A stretch of 64,000 bases of DNA, taken from positions 1 to 64,000 of the forward strand of contig NZ_NGKU01000001.1 of the NCBI RefSeq assembly GCF_002140915.1, in the 5' to 3' direction. The notes under the pieces were generated by a model. It saw only the letters and a list, made by a program, of their open reading frames with translations, did not search any database and was not told the origin of the DNA. This document shows positions 9,959-20,400 of the stretch, piece after piece; position 1 is the first letter of the stretch, and every line of letters begins with the position of its first letter. The translations under genes and the position numbers were made by a program. This stretch comes from Candidatus Enterococcus testudinis. GTDB taxonomy: Bacteria > Bacillota > Bacilli > Lactobacillales > Enterococcaceae.

Positions 9959-12667
9959 ATGAAAAATAAAACCTATTTAAAAGCCAGTTTCCGTGAAATC
10001 ACTCAATCAAAAGGACGCTTCATTGCCATTACCGTGATTATTTTTCTCGGTACTTTTCTCTTTGTCGGTGTGAAAGCGACTGGACCCATATTGAATCATT
10101 CAGCTAGCGCCTACGTAGATGGGCAACAATTGGCGGATCTGCAAGTCACATCCACGATGGGTCTCACTGAAGAAGACCTTGATGTTGCAGCAAAAGCGGA
10201 TGCGGCTGTCGAATCTGCCTATCAGTTTTATGCAGCCGTAAACAGCGATGAAGTCGTTCAAGTCAACTCCTACAATAAAGAACAGTCATTGAACCAGCTT
10301 TTGGTCAAAGAAGGACGCTTACCTGAAGAGAAGAACGAAATCATTTTAGATACTGAGGCCAAAAATTATGGCTATCACCTAGGTGATTCCTATACATTCG
10401 AGGATACGGATAACTTGTCGAATGAAACCTACACAATCGTTGGTTTTGCAGACTCACCCATCTATATTAGTGTCGCCGAACGCGGCTATGCCAATGTCGG
10501 CAGCGGTGTGGTCTCTTACTTCGCATATGTACCGGAAAACAACTTTACTATGGATGTCAAATCGATCCTGTATTTTGCCTTTGATGATGTCCAAACATTG
10601 GAAACCTACGGGGATGCATACGTTGAAAAGATGGACAGCCACCAAGAATCAATCGAAGCACTCTTTGCCGATCGTCCACAAGCGCGCTTGGCTGAAATCA
10701 AAGCAGATGCCATGGAAGATATCACACCCGCGCAAGACGAACTAGCGGACAATCAAGCAAAACTGGATGACGCCCAAACGCAATTAGATGATGCAAAGGC
10801 ACAGCTTGATGAACAAGAAGCGGCTTTAAGCCAATTACCGCAAGCACAACAAGCCGCCCTCAACAGTCAAATCACTGCAGGCAAGGCAGAATTGGCACAG
10901 CAGCAAGAAACTTTAGACGAACAACAAGAAACATTGGACGACGCACAACAAACCATTCAAGACAATCTCGCTGACTTAGATGACTTGGAAGAACCAACCT
11001 ATCTCTATAACCAACGGAAGGACAATCCTGGTTTCCAAGAATATGGTGGGTTATCTGATCGAATCGCAGCTATTGCGAATGTCTTCCCCGTCTTCTTCTT
11101 CTTTATCGCTGCATTGATCACCTTTACAACGTTATCGAGAATGGTGGAAGAAAACCGGAAAGAGATTGGGACCTTAAAAGCATTAGGTTATGGAAAAGCG
11201 GAAATCTCAATCAAGTATTTGATTTATGCCCTACTCTCTTCCACGATTGGTATCGTCAGTGGAGCCGTATTAGGAACTGAACTGCTGCCCCGTTTGATTT
11301 ATTTCCTATCGAGTGATCGCTATTTATTGGATGGGATTCGTGTATATTATGTTTGGTCCCCCATTATTTTAGCCGCGGGCGCCTTTTTGATTGCAGCACT
11401 TGGTGCCTGTCTTTTTGTTTTGATCAAAGAATTACGGGAAAAACCAGCCCAATTGTTGCAAGTACGGGCGCCAAAACCAGGAAAACGGATTTTCTTGGAA
11501 AGAATCACCCCGCTCTGGTCTCGTTTAAGCTTTAATCAAAAAGTCAGCTTTCGAAATATCTTCCGCTACAAATCACGTATGGTCATGGCGATCATCGGCA
11601 TCGCTGGATGTACAGGATTGATGGTCGCGGGGGTTGGCTTGAAAGATTCCCTAGGCTCCGTCACCAGCAAACAATTTGGACCAATCACCGATTATCAAGC
11701 AGTCGTGACGCTGGCAGATAGCAAAGACGCTACGTTAGAGAAAGCCGAAACAACCCTTGCTGATGATCCAGCAGTGAACAGTACATTAGCGGTAAACAGC
11801 GAAACGATTGAGATTCGGCCAAAGAATCAAGGCAAACAAAGTCTGACTTTGATGGTTCCTGCTGATAACGATGCTTTCGCAGAGTATGTTCATTTGACCT
11901 CTCCTGATGGTGAGGAGTTATCTTTGACTAATCAAGGTGCGGTTTTGACAATGAAATATGCTGAACTCTATGATATCCATGTAGGAGATACCCTGACTTT
12001 CTACAATAGTGATCAAGTATCTTTTGAGGTGAACATCAGTGGTATCGCCGAAAACTACTTAGGTAATTCACTATACCTATCGCAAGAAACCTATGAAGCG
12101 ATGACTGATTCAACCAGTACACCGAATACCTTATTGCTCAAAAGCGATACAATGAGCCAAAAACAAGAAGAAACTCTCTCTACCACATTGTTAAAAACCG
12201 ATAGTGTCAAAAATACAACTTTCCTCTCTACGCAAATCAATACCCAAAACGAATCAATGGGCAATTTAGACTCGATTGTTTTGATCTTAGTCGTATTGTC
12301 TGGCGCACTGGCCTTTGTGGTGTTATACAACTTAACAAATATCAATGTGTCAGAACGGATTCGTGAATTATCTACTATCAAGGTATTGGGTTTCTACAAT
12401 AAGGAAGTCACGATGTATATTGTACGGGAGAATATCGTCTTTACATTGTTTGGTATTTTGGCGGGCTATGCCGTAGGATACTTCTTGACCGACTTTATTC
12501 TCATGCAAGCCTCAATGGAGAATATGGTCTTTCCCCTTGTGATCAATTGGCCTGCTTATGCATTGGCAGGAGGAATGACGATTCTCTTTACCGTCATTGT
12601 TATGTTTGTCACCCATGTGAGATTGACCCATGTGAATATGATCGATGCGTTAAAATCCAACGAATAG
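9959..12667 (+). CDS. FtsX-family ABC transporter permease with large extracellular coiled coil
   Basis: Membrane protein of 902 aa with about eight helices in the order 1 + 3 + 1 + 3 (about 18-40; 375-490; 541-560; 770-888), a duplicated FtsX/MacB_PCD layout. The first extracellular domain contains a heptad-rich coiled coil (about 255-345) made largely of D, Q, A, L and E. The second extracellular domain (about 565-765) is beta-rich. ATG 9959 is preferred over 9956 because AGGAGG is better spaced. It pairs with the upstream ATPase. Coiled-coil extracellular arms occur in related exporters and in FtsX-like proteins that control wall hydrolases; which role applies here is not visible. Confidence 0.85.
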   Translation: MKNKTYLKASFREITQSKGRFIAITVIIFLGTFLFVGVKATGPILNHSASAYVDGQQLADLQVTSTMGLTEEDLDVAAKADAAVESAYQFYAAVNSDEVVQVNSYNKEQSLNQLLVKEGRLPEEKNEIILDTEAKNYGYHLGDSYTFEDTDNLSNETYTIVGFADSPIYISVAERGYANVGSGVVSYFAYVPENNFTMDVKSILYFAFDDVQTLETYGDAYVEKMDSHQESIEALFADRPQARLAEIKADAMEDITPAQDELADNQAKLDDAQTQLDDAKAQLDEQEAALSQLPQAQQAALNSQITAGKAELAQQQETLDEQQETLDDAQQTIQDNLADLDDLEEPTYLYNQRKDNPGFQEYGGLSDRIAAIANVFPVFFFFIAALITFTTLSRMVEENRKEIGTLKALGYGKAEISIKYLIYALLSSTIGIVSGAVLGTELLPRLIYFLSSDRYLLDGIRVYYVWSPIILAAGAFLIAALGACLFVLIKELREKPAQLLQVRAPKPGKRIFLERITPLWSRLSFNQKVSFRNIFRYKSRMVMAIIGIAGCTGLMVAGVGLKDSLGSVTSKQFGPITDYQAVVTLADSKDATLEKAETTLADDPAVNSTLAVNSETIEIRPKNQGKQSLTLMVPADNDAFAEYVHLTSPDGEELSLTNQGAVLTMKYAELYDIHVGDTLTFYNSDQVSFEVNISGIAENYLGNSLYLSQETYEAMTDSTSTPNTLLLKSDTMSQKQEETLSTTLLKTDSVKNTTFLSTQINTQNESMGNLDSIVLILVVLSGALAFVVLYNLTNINVSERIRELSTIKVLGFYNKEVTMYIVRENIVFTLFGILAGYAVGYFLTDFILMQASMENMVFPLVINWPAYALAGGMTILFTVIVMFVTHVRLTHVNMIDALKSNE

Positions 12668-12712
12668 AAAAAGACATCTGCCGCCTTCAAGTGAGGCACA
12701 GATGTCTTTTTT
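12668..12712. terminator. bidirectional terminator, permease and guaB
   Basis: AAAAAGACATCTG pairs with CAGATGTCTTTTTT around a GCCGCCTTCAAGTGAGGC-type inner part. T runs are present in both directions. It lies between convergent genes. Confidence 0.85.
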
Positions 12713-12714
12713 AA

Positions 12715-12730
12715 TGTTTCACGTGAAAAC
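12715..12730. promoter_or_regulatory. parS-like site (left arm)
   Basis: TGTTTCACGTGAAAAC matches the conserved firmicute parS (TGTTNCACGTGAAACA) at 14 of 16 positions and keeps the CACGTG core. It lies 2 bp beyond the guaB stop and about 19 kb left of dnaA. ParB, encoded at 18.7 kb, is the expected binder. Confidence 0.6.
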
Positions 12731-12732
12731 AA

Positions 12733-14232
<1,500 letters not shown>

Positions 14233-14256
14233 TTAAAGTTTTTAGGTATTTTAAAA

Positions 14257-14285
14257 AAAATATCAAAATTCTTTTCATAAGTCAA
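14257..14285 (-). promoter_or_regulatory. guaB promoter
   Basis: Minus-strand TTGACT (14280-14285), 17-nt spacer and TATTTT (14257-14262), about 40 bp upstream of the guaB start. Confidence 0.65.
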
Positions 14286-14356
14286 CCATTCAGAAAGCTT
14301 TCTTATTTATCGTTAGGAATCAGAATAGGAATTCTCATAATCTGCTTTGGTTTTCT

Positions 14357-14388
14357 CAAAAAGGCAGCCAGATGCGTCTGACTGCCTA
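14357..14388 (-). terminator. terminator of the padR-MFS operon
   Basis: Minus-strand GGCAGTCAGA pairs with TCTGGCTGCC (one wobble) and is followed by TTTTT. Confidence 0.8.
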
Positions 14389-14419
14389 CAAAAATAATAC
14401 TGACTATTCTAGGTTGTGA

Positions 14420-15952
14420 TTACACAGCCGTCTTATTTTCTCTCATACAGATGGCTGCCCCGATTGCACCAATCACGACAACAATACCTGCAACATAACA
14501 GATATGGGTCAATCCGCTATCAAAAGCTTGAATGACGGTCTTTTGCAATTCAGCTGCGAAAGGCGCTTGATTGACTGTATCAGAAAAAGCAATCTCATGG
14601 CCAGAAAAAGGACCAGCACTGATCAAGCTATCTGTTAGTTTGATTGGCACATTCATATTGTCTGCATTGGCATTGACCACTTCGGCATAGCGATTGGCTT
14701 CGACTAGCCCTAAAATCACCACACCAAAACTCGTACCAAATTGACGAAATACATTTAAAAGTCCTGAAGCCATACCCATTTCTTGAGGAGCAACACCTTC
14801 TAGACCAGCTGAATTCAGCAATGGATTGACGATTCCGTTGGCTATACCGATCATCACTAATGTTGGCCATAGTTGCGCATAACCCATTGTTGGTGATAAT
14901 TGACCGATCAAGAACAAGAAACCGCCCCCGCTAATCAATAATCCAGCAGCAATCATCCATTTTTTGGCAAATTTATTGCCCAAGATACCTACAACTGGAC
15001 CTAGAATCAATGACCAAACAGATAACGCTAACTGACGCACGCCTGTGTCAAATGCCGACCAGCCAATGTAGTTTTGCATCAAAACAGTCAAATATGTATT
15101 GAATGCATAAATACCGGATCCCAATGCAAAAGCAACGATGACGGAACCGACAAAATTGATATTTTTGAACATCTTTAAATTCATCATTGGTTCTTTGACT
15201 TTTGCTTCGGTGACAATAAATAGAACCAAGAAAACGATCGCCAACACCAACCAGCCGCCAACTCTGAAATCTGTCCATGCCCAATCTATATTGGTCTCTT
15301 TTTGGATCAGCCCATAGATGGCACTGAATAAAGCTGCAGTTGAAAGAAACATCCCCAGCACATCGATTTTTTGTTCATGACCATAACTAGGTGTTTCATC
15401 TACAAAGCGCACAGTCATCAATACAGCAATAATCCCAATCGGCAAATTGATGAAGAAAATAGATTCCCAACCAAAAGCATCCACCAATAGACCACCAACT
15501 AATGGGCCAGAAGCAGAAGACAAGCCAATAACAGAACCCAAGATACCTAGAGCCAGTCCTCGTTGCTTGCCTTCAAAGTTTGATGCAACCAGTGCCATAG
15601 ACAAGGACATCATCCCGGCACCGCCAACTGCTTGGATCCCACGACCAATATCCAAAATCAGTAAAGAAGGGGCAAACCCATTCAAAACGGACGCGGCGAT
15701 AAAGATCACTAAGCTGCCTAAGAAAATCTTTTTGCGCCCATACATGTCACCTAACTTAGATACGATCAGCAATGTAACAGCAAAGACCAATGTATAGGCA
15801 TTTAACACCCATTGTAATTGTGTGAATGGGGCATCAAATGCTTTTTGCATCGTGGGCAATGCCACATTGACAACTGTTACATCTAACAAACCCATAAAGA
15901 CGCCTAATGATAAGGCAATCAATGAAAACCATTTTTTTGACGCTTTGTCCAT
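14420..15952 (-). CDS. MFS multidrug exporter, DHA2 (EmrB/QacA) family, 14 TM
   Basis: Proton-driven efflux protein of 510 aa with about 14 membrane helices. The DHA2 signatures are the first helix motif LDVTVVNVALPTM (about 23-35), motif A as KLGDMYGRKKIF (about 66) and motif C-like GPLVGGLLVDAFGWESIFF (about 150). The RBS is AGGAG about 11 nt before ATG. It lies 41 bp downstream of a PadR regulator on the same strand, so the pair forms an operon in which the regulator probably responds to a toxic substrate of the pump. The substrate range cannot be read from sequence. Confidence 0.88.
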   Translation of the reverse strand: MDKASKKWFSLIALSLGVFMGLLDVTVVNVALPTMQKAFDAPFTQLQWVLNAYTLVFAVTLLIVSKLGDMYGRKKIFLGSLVIFIAASVLNGFAPSLLILDIGRGIQAVGGAGMMSLSMALVASNFEGKQRGLALGILGSVIGLSSASGPLVGGLLVDAFGWESIFFINLPIGIIAVLMTVRFVDETPSYGHEQKIDVLGMFLSTAALFSAIYGLIQKETNIDWAWTDFRVGGWLVLAIVFLVLFIVTEAKVKEPMMNLKMFKNINFVGSVIVAFALGSGIYAFNTYLTVLMQNYIGWSAFDTGVRQLALSVWSLILGPVVGILGNKFAKKWMIAAGLLISGGGFLFLIGQLSPTMGYAQLWPTLVMIGIANGIVNPLLNSAGLEGVAPQEMGMASGLLNVFRQFGTSFGVVILGLVEANRYAEVVNANADNMNVPIKLTDSLISAGPFSGHEIAFSDTVNQAPFAAELQKTVIQAFDSGLTHICYVAGIVVVIGAIGAAICMRENKTAV

Positions 15953-15993
15953 AATGATTCAACACTCCTATATATAAATTCAATTGCTTGTAG

Positions 15994-16533
15994 TTAAATG
16001 GCAGTTCGTTGTTCAATCTGTTGATTGATCCACGAAAGCTTTGTTTGTGCCAACTGGATATCTAAATCATAGGCTGACACGATGACATCAAAGCGAGGCG
16101 CCATATCAGGAAATTCGACGCGATGGGCCTGCATATCCTGTTGTGCTTGTTGATAAAATAAAAGATCACTTTCGATAAAGCTTTGAAACTCAGTCAAAAT
16201 CTTCAGCTGTACTGGCATTGACACACTATTCAATGAACGTAATTTGAAATGGATCATATCATTTCGTTTCGCATCCGATGGAATATCTGCTTGCATCAGC
16301 TGGGCAAAACGTGCTGTCCCAGCAGCTGTAATGTGCCATAACTTGGTTTTGCGGACATCTTGCTGCTCTGTTGACGTGATCAATCCTTCTTTTTCTAACT
16401 TCTCCAAGGATGGATACAAGACCCCACTTGAGACCTTACGCATAGGTTGTAATGCAGATCCAACGATTTTTTGCAGCTTATAACCGGTTTTATCCCCACC
16501 AACGAGTGACCCTAATAATAATAAATCGTACAT
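15994..16533 (-). CDS. PadR-family transcriptional regulator
   Basis: Regulator of 179 aa. The N-terminal winged helix has the typical PadR opening (MYDLLLLGSL) and the wing sequence SSGVLYPSLEKLEKEGLI (about 36-53). The C-terminal Vir_act_alpha_C-like helices (about 85-175) dimerise and bind ligand. AAAGGAGG precedes the ATG. It is co-transcribed with the downstream DHA2 exporter. Its promoter carries two identical 11-bp boxes, which are likely autoregulatory operators. PadR proteins commonly repress efflux genes and are released by the drug; that role here is inferred. Confidence 0.85.
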   Translation of the reverse strand: MYDLLLLGSLVGGDKTGYKLQKIVGSALQPMRKVSSGVLYPSLEKLEKEGLITSTEQQDVRKTKLWHITAAGTARFAQLMQADIPSDAKRNDMIHFKLRSLNSVSMPVQLKILTEFQSFIESDLLFYQQAQQDMQAHRVEFPDMAPRFDVIVSAYDLDIQLAQTKLSWINQQIEQRTAI

Positions 16534-16559
16534 AGGTACCTCCTTTGCAATCTATATCA

Positions 16560-16612
16560 GTCTTTTAGATATATCGACTTGCTTATTATAGGTCTTTTAG
16601 ATCTATTGTCAA
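16560..16612 (-). promoter_or_regulatory. padR promoter flanked by direct repeats
   Basis: Minus-strand TTGACA (16607-16612), 16-nt spacer and TATAAT (16585-16590). ATCTAAAAGAC occurs at 16592-16602, inside the spacer, and again at 16560-16570, downstream of the start point. The copies are 32 bp apart, about three helical turns. Confidence 0.7.
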
Positions 16613-16613
16613 G

Positions 16614-16663
16614 CAAAAAAATTCCCCGCTGCTTTTCTTTTATAAAAAGAGAAACAACGGGGC
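16614..16663 (-). terminator. terminator of the DUF1129 gene
   Basis: Minus-strand CCCCGTTGTTTCTCTTTT pairs imperfectly with AAAAGAAAAGCAGCGGGG and is followed by a T run. Confidence 0.75.
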
Positions 16664-16669
16664 TGCTCA

Positions 16670-17362
16670 TTAGCCTCTAGGTACAGAGAGACTGCTGATA
16701 ATATTATATTTGCGTTTTAAGTAATACTTCGCTGCCAATGCAACCGCACCGATCAGCGCTTCAATCACTGGATCAACTTGTGGATTGAATGGCGCCGGAA
16801 TCATCGCTGATAGAGAAATCACAACGATCCATAATAAGAATGCACCGACCAATATCAAGATAATCTTCCACATCTTAGGTCGTTTGCTCTTATCAGCACC
16901 AGGTCGTTCATATTGATACATGTATTTGTACATCAAATAGAAGACCCAACCAGCCAAGATCGCCATCAAGAACAAGGTCAATAAGCCATATGGCTGTGCT
17001 TGTCCCCGGGTAAAGATACCCATAACACCTAACATCAGCCCGAAGATACCAAGGATCAGCAAGGTATTGTCTAACCACATCAGAAACGGGCCTGATTCTT
17101 TCTGTACAACCGGCTTGTTAATGATCGCCTCTGTTCGTTCAGACACCGTACCAAACAATTGTCTAGCTGTCTTCCCGCCCTTTTGTTCTTTTACTAGGAC
17201 TGGCAGTATGTCGTGCAGTGCTACAGTCTTTTCTTCTTCAGAAAGATTGGCGGCTTCTAATGATTTTTTTAAATCAAAAATATATTGTTGATTACGTTTT
17301 GTTAATTGTTGTTCAAATTCACGATTTTCGGAAACATAATTTCGCAGAGTTTCTGGTTCCAT
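16670..17362 (-). CDS. DUF1129 family membrane protein
   Basis: Protein of 230 aa and unknown function. A cytoplasmic helical domain (about 1-90) is followed by four to five membrane helices: about 95-117, 127-145, 162-182 and a hydrophobic segment near 200-215. A basic tail ends the protein. DUF1129 proteins are found in lactic acid bacteria next to ychF and parB. ATG 17362 is chosen because GGGAG lies 8 nt upstream; a frame open to 17404 has no RBS. It is followed by a terminator and preceded by ychF on the same strand with a 73-bp gap. Confidence 0.75.
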   Translation of the reverse strand: MEPETLRNYVSENREFEQQLTKRNQQYIFDLKKSLEAANLSEEEKTVALHDILPVLVKEQKGGKTARQLFGTVSERTEAIINKPVVQKESGPFLMWLDNTLLILGIFGLMLGVMGIFTRGQAQPYGLLTLFLMAILAGWVFYLMYKYMYQYERPGADKSKRPKMWKIILILVGAFLLWIVVISLSAMIPAPFNPQVDPVIEALIGAVALAAKYYLKRKYNIISSLSVPRG

Positions 17363-17435
17363 GAATTGATTCTCCCTTCTGCGCGTTTTCTTCACAATGG
17401 ACATTTTACCACAAAATCCTTAGGAAGAAAGCCCT

Positions 17436-18536
17436 TTATACGTTAAAACGGAACAACATGACATCGCCATCTTGCACGATGTATTCTTTTCCTTCCAAAC
17501 GAACCCGTCCTGCTTCTTTGGCGGCTTGCATTGTGCCGTATTGGTCTAGGTCTTCAAAGGAAACTGTTTCTGCGCGAATAAAGCCGCGTTCGAAGTCTGT
17601 ATGGATAATACCAGCTGCTTGCGGTGCTTTGATTCCTTTACGGAATGTCCAAGCCCGGACTTCTTGTTCTCCTGCCGTAAAGTAAGTCGCTAGGCCTAAT
17701 AAGTCATAGGCTGCTCGAATCAATTGATCCAATCCAGATTCTTCGATACCCAAAGCCTCCAAGAAATCAGCTTTATCTTCTTCTTCTAATTCAGCGATTT
17801 CTTCTTCAGCTCTCGCACTGATCACAATCACTTCAGCATTTTCGCTATTGGCAAATTCTTTGACTTTGTTGACGTAGTCGTTGTGGTCATAATCTGCCAC
17901 ATCATCTTCAGCAACGTTAGCCACATAAAGCACAGGCTTCGTCGTCAATAAGAACAAGCTTTTGACGATGCGTTGTTCTTCTTCCGTAAATTCAATAGAA
18001 CGCGCAGAAATCCCTTCTTCTAAAACGGGTTTGATTTTGTCTAATACGGACAATTCTGCCACAGCATCCTTGTCTTTGGTTTTGGCGATTTTAGCCACCC
18101 GTGTATATCGTTTGTTGACAGATTCTAAATCAGCCAACACCAATTCTAAATTAATGGTATCGATATCTGCTAACGGATCTACGCGACCTTCCACGTGAGT
18201 GATATTATCATCATCAAAACAGCGAACAACGTGACAAATAGCGTCTACTTGGCGAATATGGCTCAAAAATTGATTCCCTAGTCCTTCACCTTTACTCGCG
18301 CCACGTACGATACCGGCAATATCCGTAAATTCAAAAGTCGTTGGTACTGTTTTTTTAGGATGAACCAATTCTGTTAATCGCTGCAAGCGCCAATCTGGTA
18401 CTTCCACCATGCCTACATTGGGATCGATCGTTGCGAAGGGATAGTTAGCGGCTTCTGCGCCTGCCTTCGTGATTGCATTAAATAAAGTCGATTTGCCTAC
18501 ATTTGGTAGACCGACGATTCCGGCTGTTAACGCCAT
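17436..18536 (-). CDS. ychF: ribosome-associated ATPase/GTPase YchF (OLA1 family)
   Basis: Obg-related P-loop NTPase of 366 aa. G1 is GLPNVGKST (about 8-16) and G3 lies in [10 protein letters not shown]. The usual NKxD motif is altered (NVAEDD region), consistent with the ATP preference of this family. A coiled-coil insert follows, then the C-terminal TGS domain (about 280-366). The family binds 70S ribosomes and is linked to oxidative stress control. It lies 8 bp downstream of the DUF951 gene, in line with parBA, which suggests co-transcription. Confidence 0.95.
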   Translation of the reverse strand: MALTAGIVGLPNVGKSTLFNAITKAGAEAANYPFATIDPNVGMVEVPDWRLQRLTELVHPKKTVPTTFEFTDIAGIVRGASKGEGLGNQFLSHIRQVDAICHVVRCFDDDNITHVEGRVDPLADIDTINLELVLADLESVNKRYTRVAKIAKTKDKDAVAELSVLDKIKPVLEEGISARSIEFTEEEQRIVKSLFLLTTKPVLYVANVAEDDVADYDHNDYVNKVKEFANSENAEVIVISARAEEEIAELEEEDKADFLEALGIEESGLDQLIRAAYDLLGLATYFTAGEQEVRAWTFRKGIKAPQAAGIIHTDFERGFIRAETVSFEDLDQYGTMQAAKEAGRVRLEGKEYIVQDGDVMLFRFNV

Positions 18537-18544
18537 AATTTACT

Positions 18545-18733
18545 TCACTCTTTCTCTTTTTTTTCTAGAATTTTTTTCATTTTTTTATCAAAATCACGTC
18601 GGGTCAACATCACGATGTGACCGCAATTGGTACATTTGATTTTGATATCGGCACCCATACGGATGATTTCCCACCGATTTGCCTTGCAGGCATGTGGTTT
18701 TTTCATTTCGACAATATCCCCAAGATCATACAT
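18545..18733 (-). CDS. DUF951 family small zinc-finger-like protein (YyzM-like)
   Basis: A 62-residue basic protein. It has a CxxC pair in KCTNCGH (about 34-37) and a further Cys in HACKANRW, so it may bind a metal. The lysine-rich C-terminus may contact nucleic acid. This family sits between parB and ychF in many firmicutes, but its function is unknown. It begins 11 bp after parB on the same strand, with AGGTGATAAAG-type RBS upstream. Confidence 0.8.
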   Translation of the reverse strand: MYDLGDIVEMKKPHACKANRWEIIRMGADIKIKCTNCGHIVMLTRRDFDKKMKKILEKKEKE

Positions 18734-18744
18734 TCTTTATCACC

Positions 18745-19635
18745 TCAAGCTTCATCAAATTGAATATTCAACAAATCTAATATACGGGTCAAATCTTTTT
18801 GAGACAAATACTCGATTTCGATTTTCCCTTTGCCTTCTTTTTCGCGAATCTCTACATTCGTGCCGAATTTATCCATTAAACGGTCTTCGCTTTCACGCAA
18901 ATAATAAGGTTTCTCGCGTATCAGGCGCGGCACTTTTTTCTTTTCATTTTTGGTATCATTCATTTCAGAGACCAATTGCTCTAATTGACGAACCGTAAAG
19001 TTTTCTTTCACACAGCGGTTGGCCAATTTCAAGATTTGATCTTTGTTTTTCAATCCTAACAACGTACGGGCTTGTCCCATAGATAAGCGATTGTCTTGCA
19101 CCATTTCTTTGACAAGTTTAGGCAATGTGAGCAAACGTAAGTAGTTCGCAATATATGGACGGCTTTTGCCCAAACGCTCAGCGACTTCGGCTTGTGTCAA
19201 CTTGAGGTTTTTCATCAACATATCGTAGGCTTCGGCTTCTTCTAACGGATTCAAGTCTTCTCTTTGCAGATTTTCCAAAACGGCGACTTGCATCATCGCT
19301 TCTTCATCAAAATTGCGGATAATCGCTGGAATCGTTTCTTTTCCTGCTAATTTTGACGCACGAAACCGACGTTCACCTGCAATGATCTCATAGCCTTTGA
19401 CCGTTGATTGACGGACAATGATTGGTTGGAAGACCCCTGCATGCTGAATCGAGTTGGCCAATTCTTGCAAAGAAAGTTCATCGAAGGTTTTTCGTGGTTG
19501 ATATGGATTCGGACGTAATTCATTCAAGGGAAGCTCAACGACTTTTTCGGTCTTGATATCGACTTCTTCTAATCCTTGCAGGTCTTGAAACAAGGCATCA
19601 ATGCCGCGACCCAATCCTTTGCCTTTATTCTTCAC
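18745..19635 (-). CDS. parB: chromosome-partitioning protein ParB (Spo0J)
   Basis: CTP-dependent DNA clamp that loads at parS and spreads along DNA, recruiting SMC to the origin. The protein has 296 aa. The ParB/Srx domain holds ELRPNPYQPRKTF (about 38) and the CTP motif GERRFRASK (about 88-96). The helix-turn-helix (TQAEVAERLGKSRPYIAN, about 142) reads parS. The C-terminal part dimerises. The gene starts with GTG and overlaps the parA stop by 11 nt. Three parS-like sites lie in this window (12.7, 40.7 and 41.6 kb). Confidence 0.95.
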   Translation of the reverse strand: MKNKGKGLGRGIDALFQDLQGLEEVDIKTEKVVELPLNELRPNPYQPRKTFDELSLQELANSIQHAGVFQPIIVRQSTVKGYEIIAGERRFRASKLAGKETIPAIIRNFDEEAMMQVAVLENLQREDLNPLEEAEAYDMLMKNLKLTQAEVAERLGKSRPYIANYLRLLTLPKLVKEMVQDNRLSMGQARTLLGLKNKDQILKLANRCVKENFTVRQLEQLVSEMNDTKNEKKKVPRLIREKPYYLRESEDRLMDKFGTNVEIREKEGKGKIEIEYLSQKDLTRILDLLNIQFDEA

Positions 19636-20389
19636 GTGCTAACACTTCCTTTGCTAACGTTTGGTACACTTCCGCTCCTTTAGAACGTGGATCATAATCA
19701 ATGATCGACAGTCCGTGGCTAGGGGCTTCAGATAAACGTATATTCCGTGGAATGATCGTTTCATACACTTTTTCTTGGAAGTAGCGACGCACTTCTTCAA
19801 CGACTTCAGCACCCAAATTGGTCCGGGCATCATACATCGTTAACAAGACACCTTCGATTTCTAATTCTGGATTGAAATGCTTTTGGACTAAACGAACCGT
19901 ATTCAACAACTGGCTCAACCCTTCTAACGCATAATATTCGCATTGGACAGGAATCAAAATCGAATCACTGGCGGTAAATGCATTGATTGTTAAATGGCCC
20001 AATGAAGGCGGACAATCAATGAAAATATAATCATATTGCTCATTGATTTCATTAAGTGCTGATTTAAGGCGTGATTCTCGTGCCATCATCGAAGTCAACT
20101 CAATTTCGGCACCTGCCAATTGGATCGTAGCTGGAACAATATCCAAATTTTCGCGGCTGCTTGGCAGAATTGCTTCGACGATCGGTGTTTCATTGACTAA
20201 GACGTCATAAATATCTTTTTCTACGTCTGGTTTGCGGATACCGACACCGCTGGTGGCATTTCCTTGGGCATCGATATCGACTAATAAGACTTTTTTACCG
20301 ACAAACGCTAAACTTGCACCAAGATTGACAGTCGTCGTTGTTTTGCCGACACCGCCTTTTTGGTTTGCAACTGATATAATACGAGCCAT
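19625..20389 (-). CDS. parA: chromosome-partitioning ATPase ParA (Soj)
   Basis: Deviant-Walker ATPase of 254 aa. Walker A is KGGVGKTTTT (about 11-20), Walker A' is DIDAQGNATSG (about 40), and Walker B lies in FIDCPPSLG. ATP dimers bind DNA nonspecifically and ParB stimulates hydrolysis; in Bacillus the homologue Soj also regulates DnaA. It starts 11 bp after rsmG and overlaps parB, so rsmG-parA-parB form an operon, probably extending into DUF951 and ychF. Confidence 0.96.
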   Translation of the reverse strand: MARIISVANQKGGVGKTTTTVNLGASLAFVGKKVLLVDIDAQGNATSGVGIRKPDVEKDIYDVLVNETPIVEAILPSSRENLDIVPATIQLAGAEIELTSMMARESRLKSALNEINEQYDYIFIDCPPSLGHLTINAFTASDSILIPVQCEYYALEGLSQLLNTVRLVQKHFNPELEIEGVLLTMYDARTNLGAEVVEEVRRYFQEKVYETIIPRNIRLSEAPSHGLSIIDYDPRSKGAEVYQTLAKEVLAREE

Positions 20390-20400
20390 TGATTTTCCTC

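Noticed and set aside
18186-18201. CACGTG core within ychF as a further parS
   Set aside because: Only 11 of 16 positions match and the right half-site is absent.
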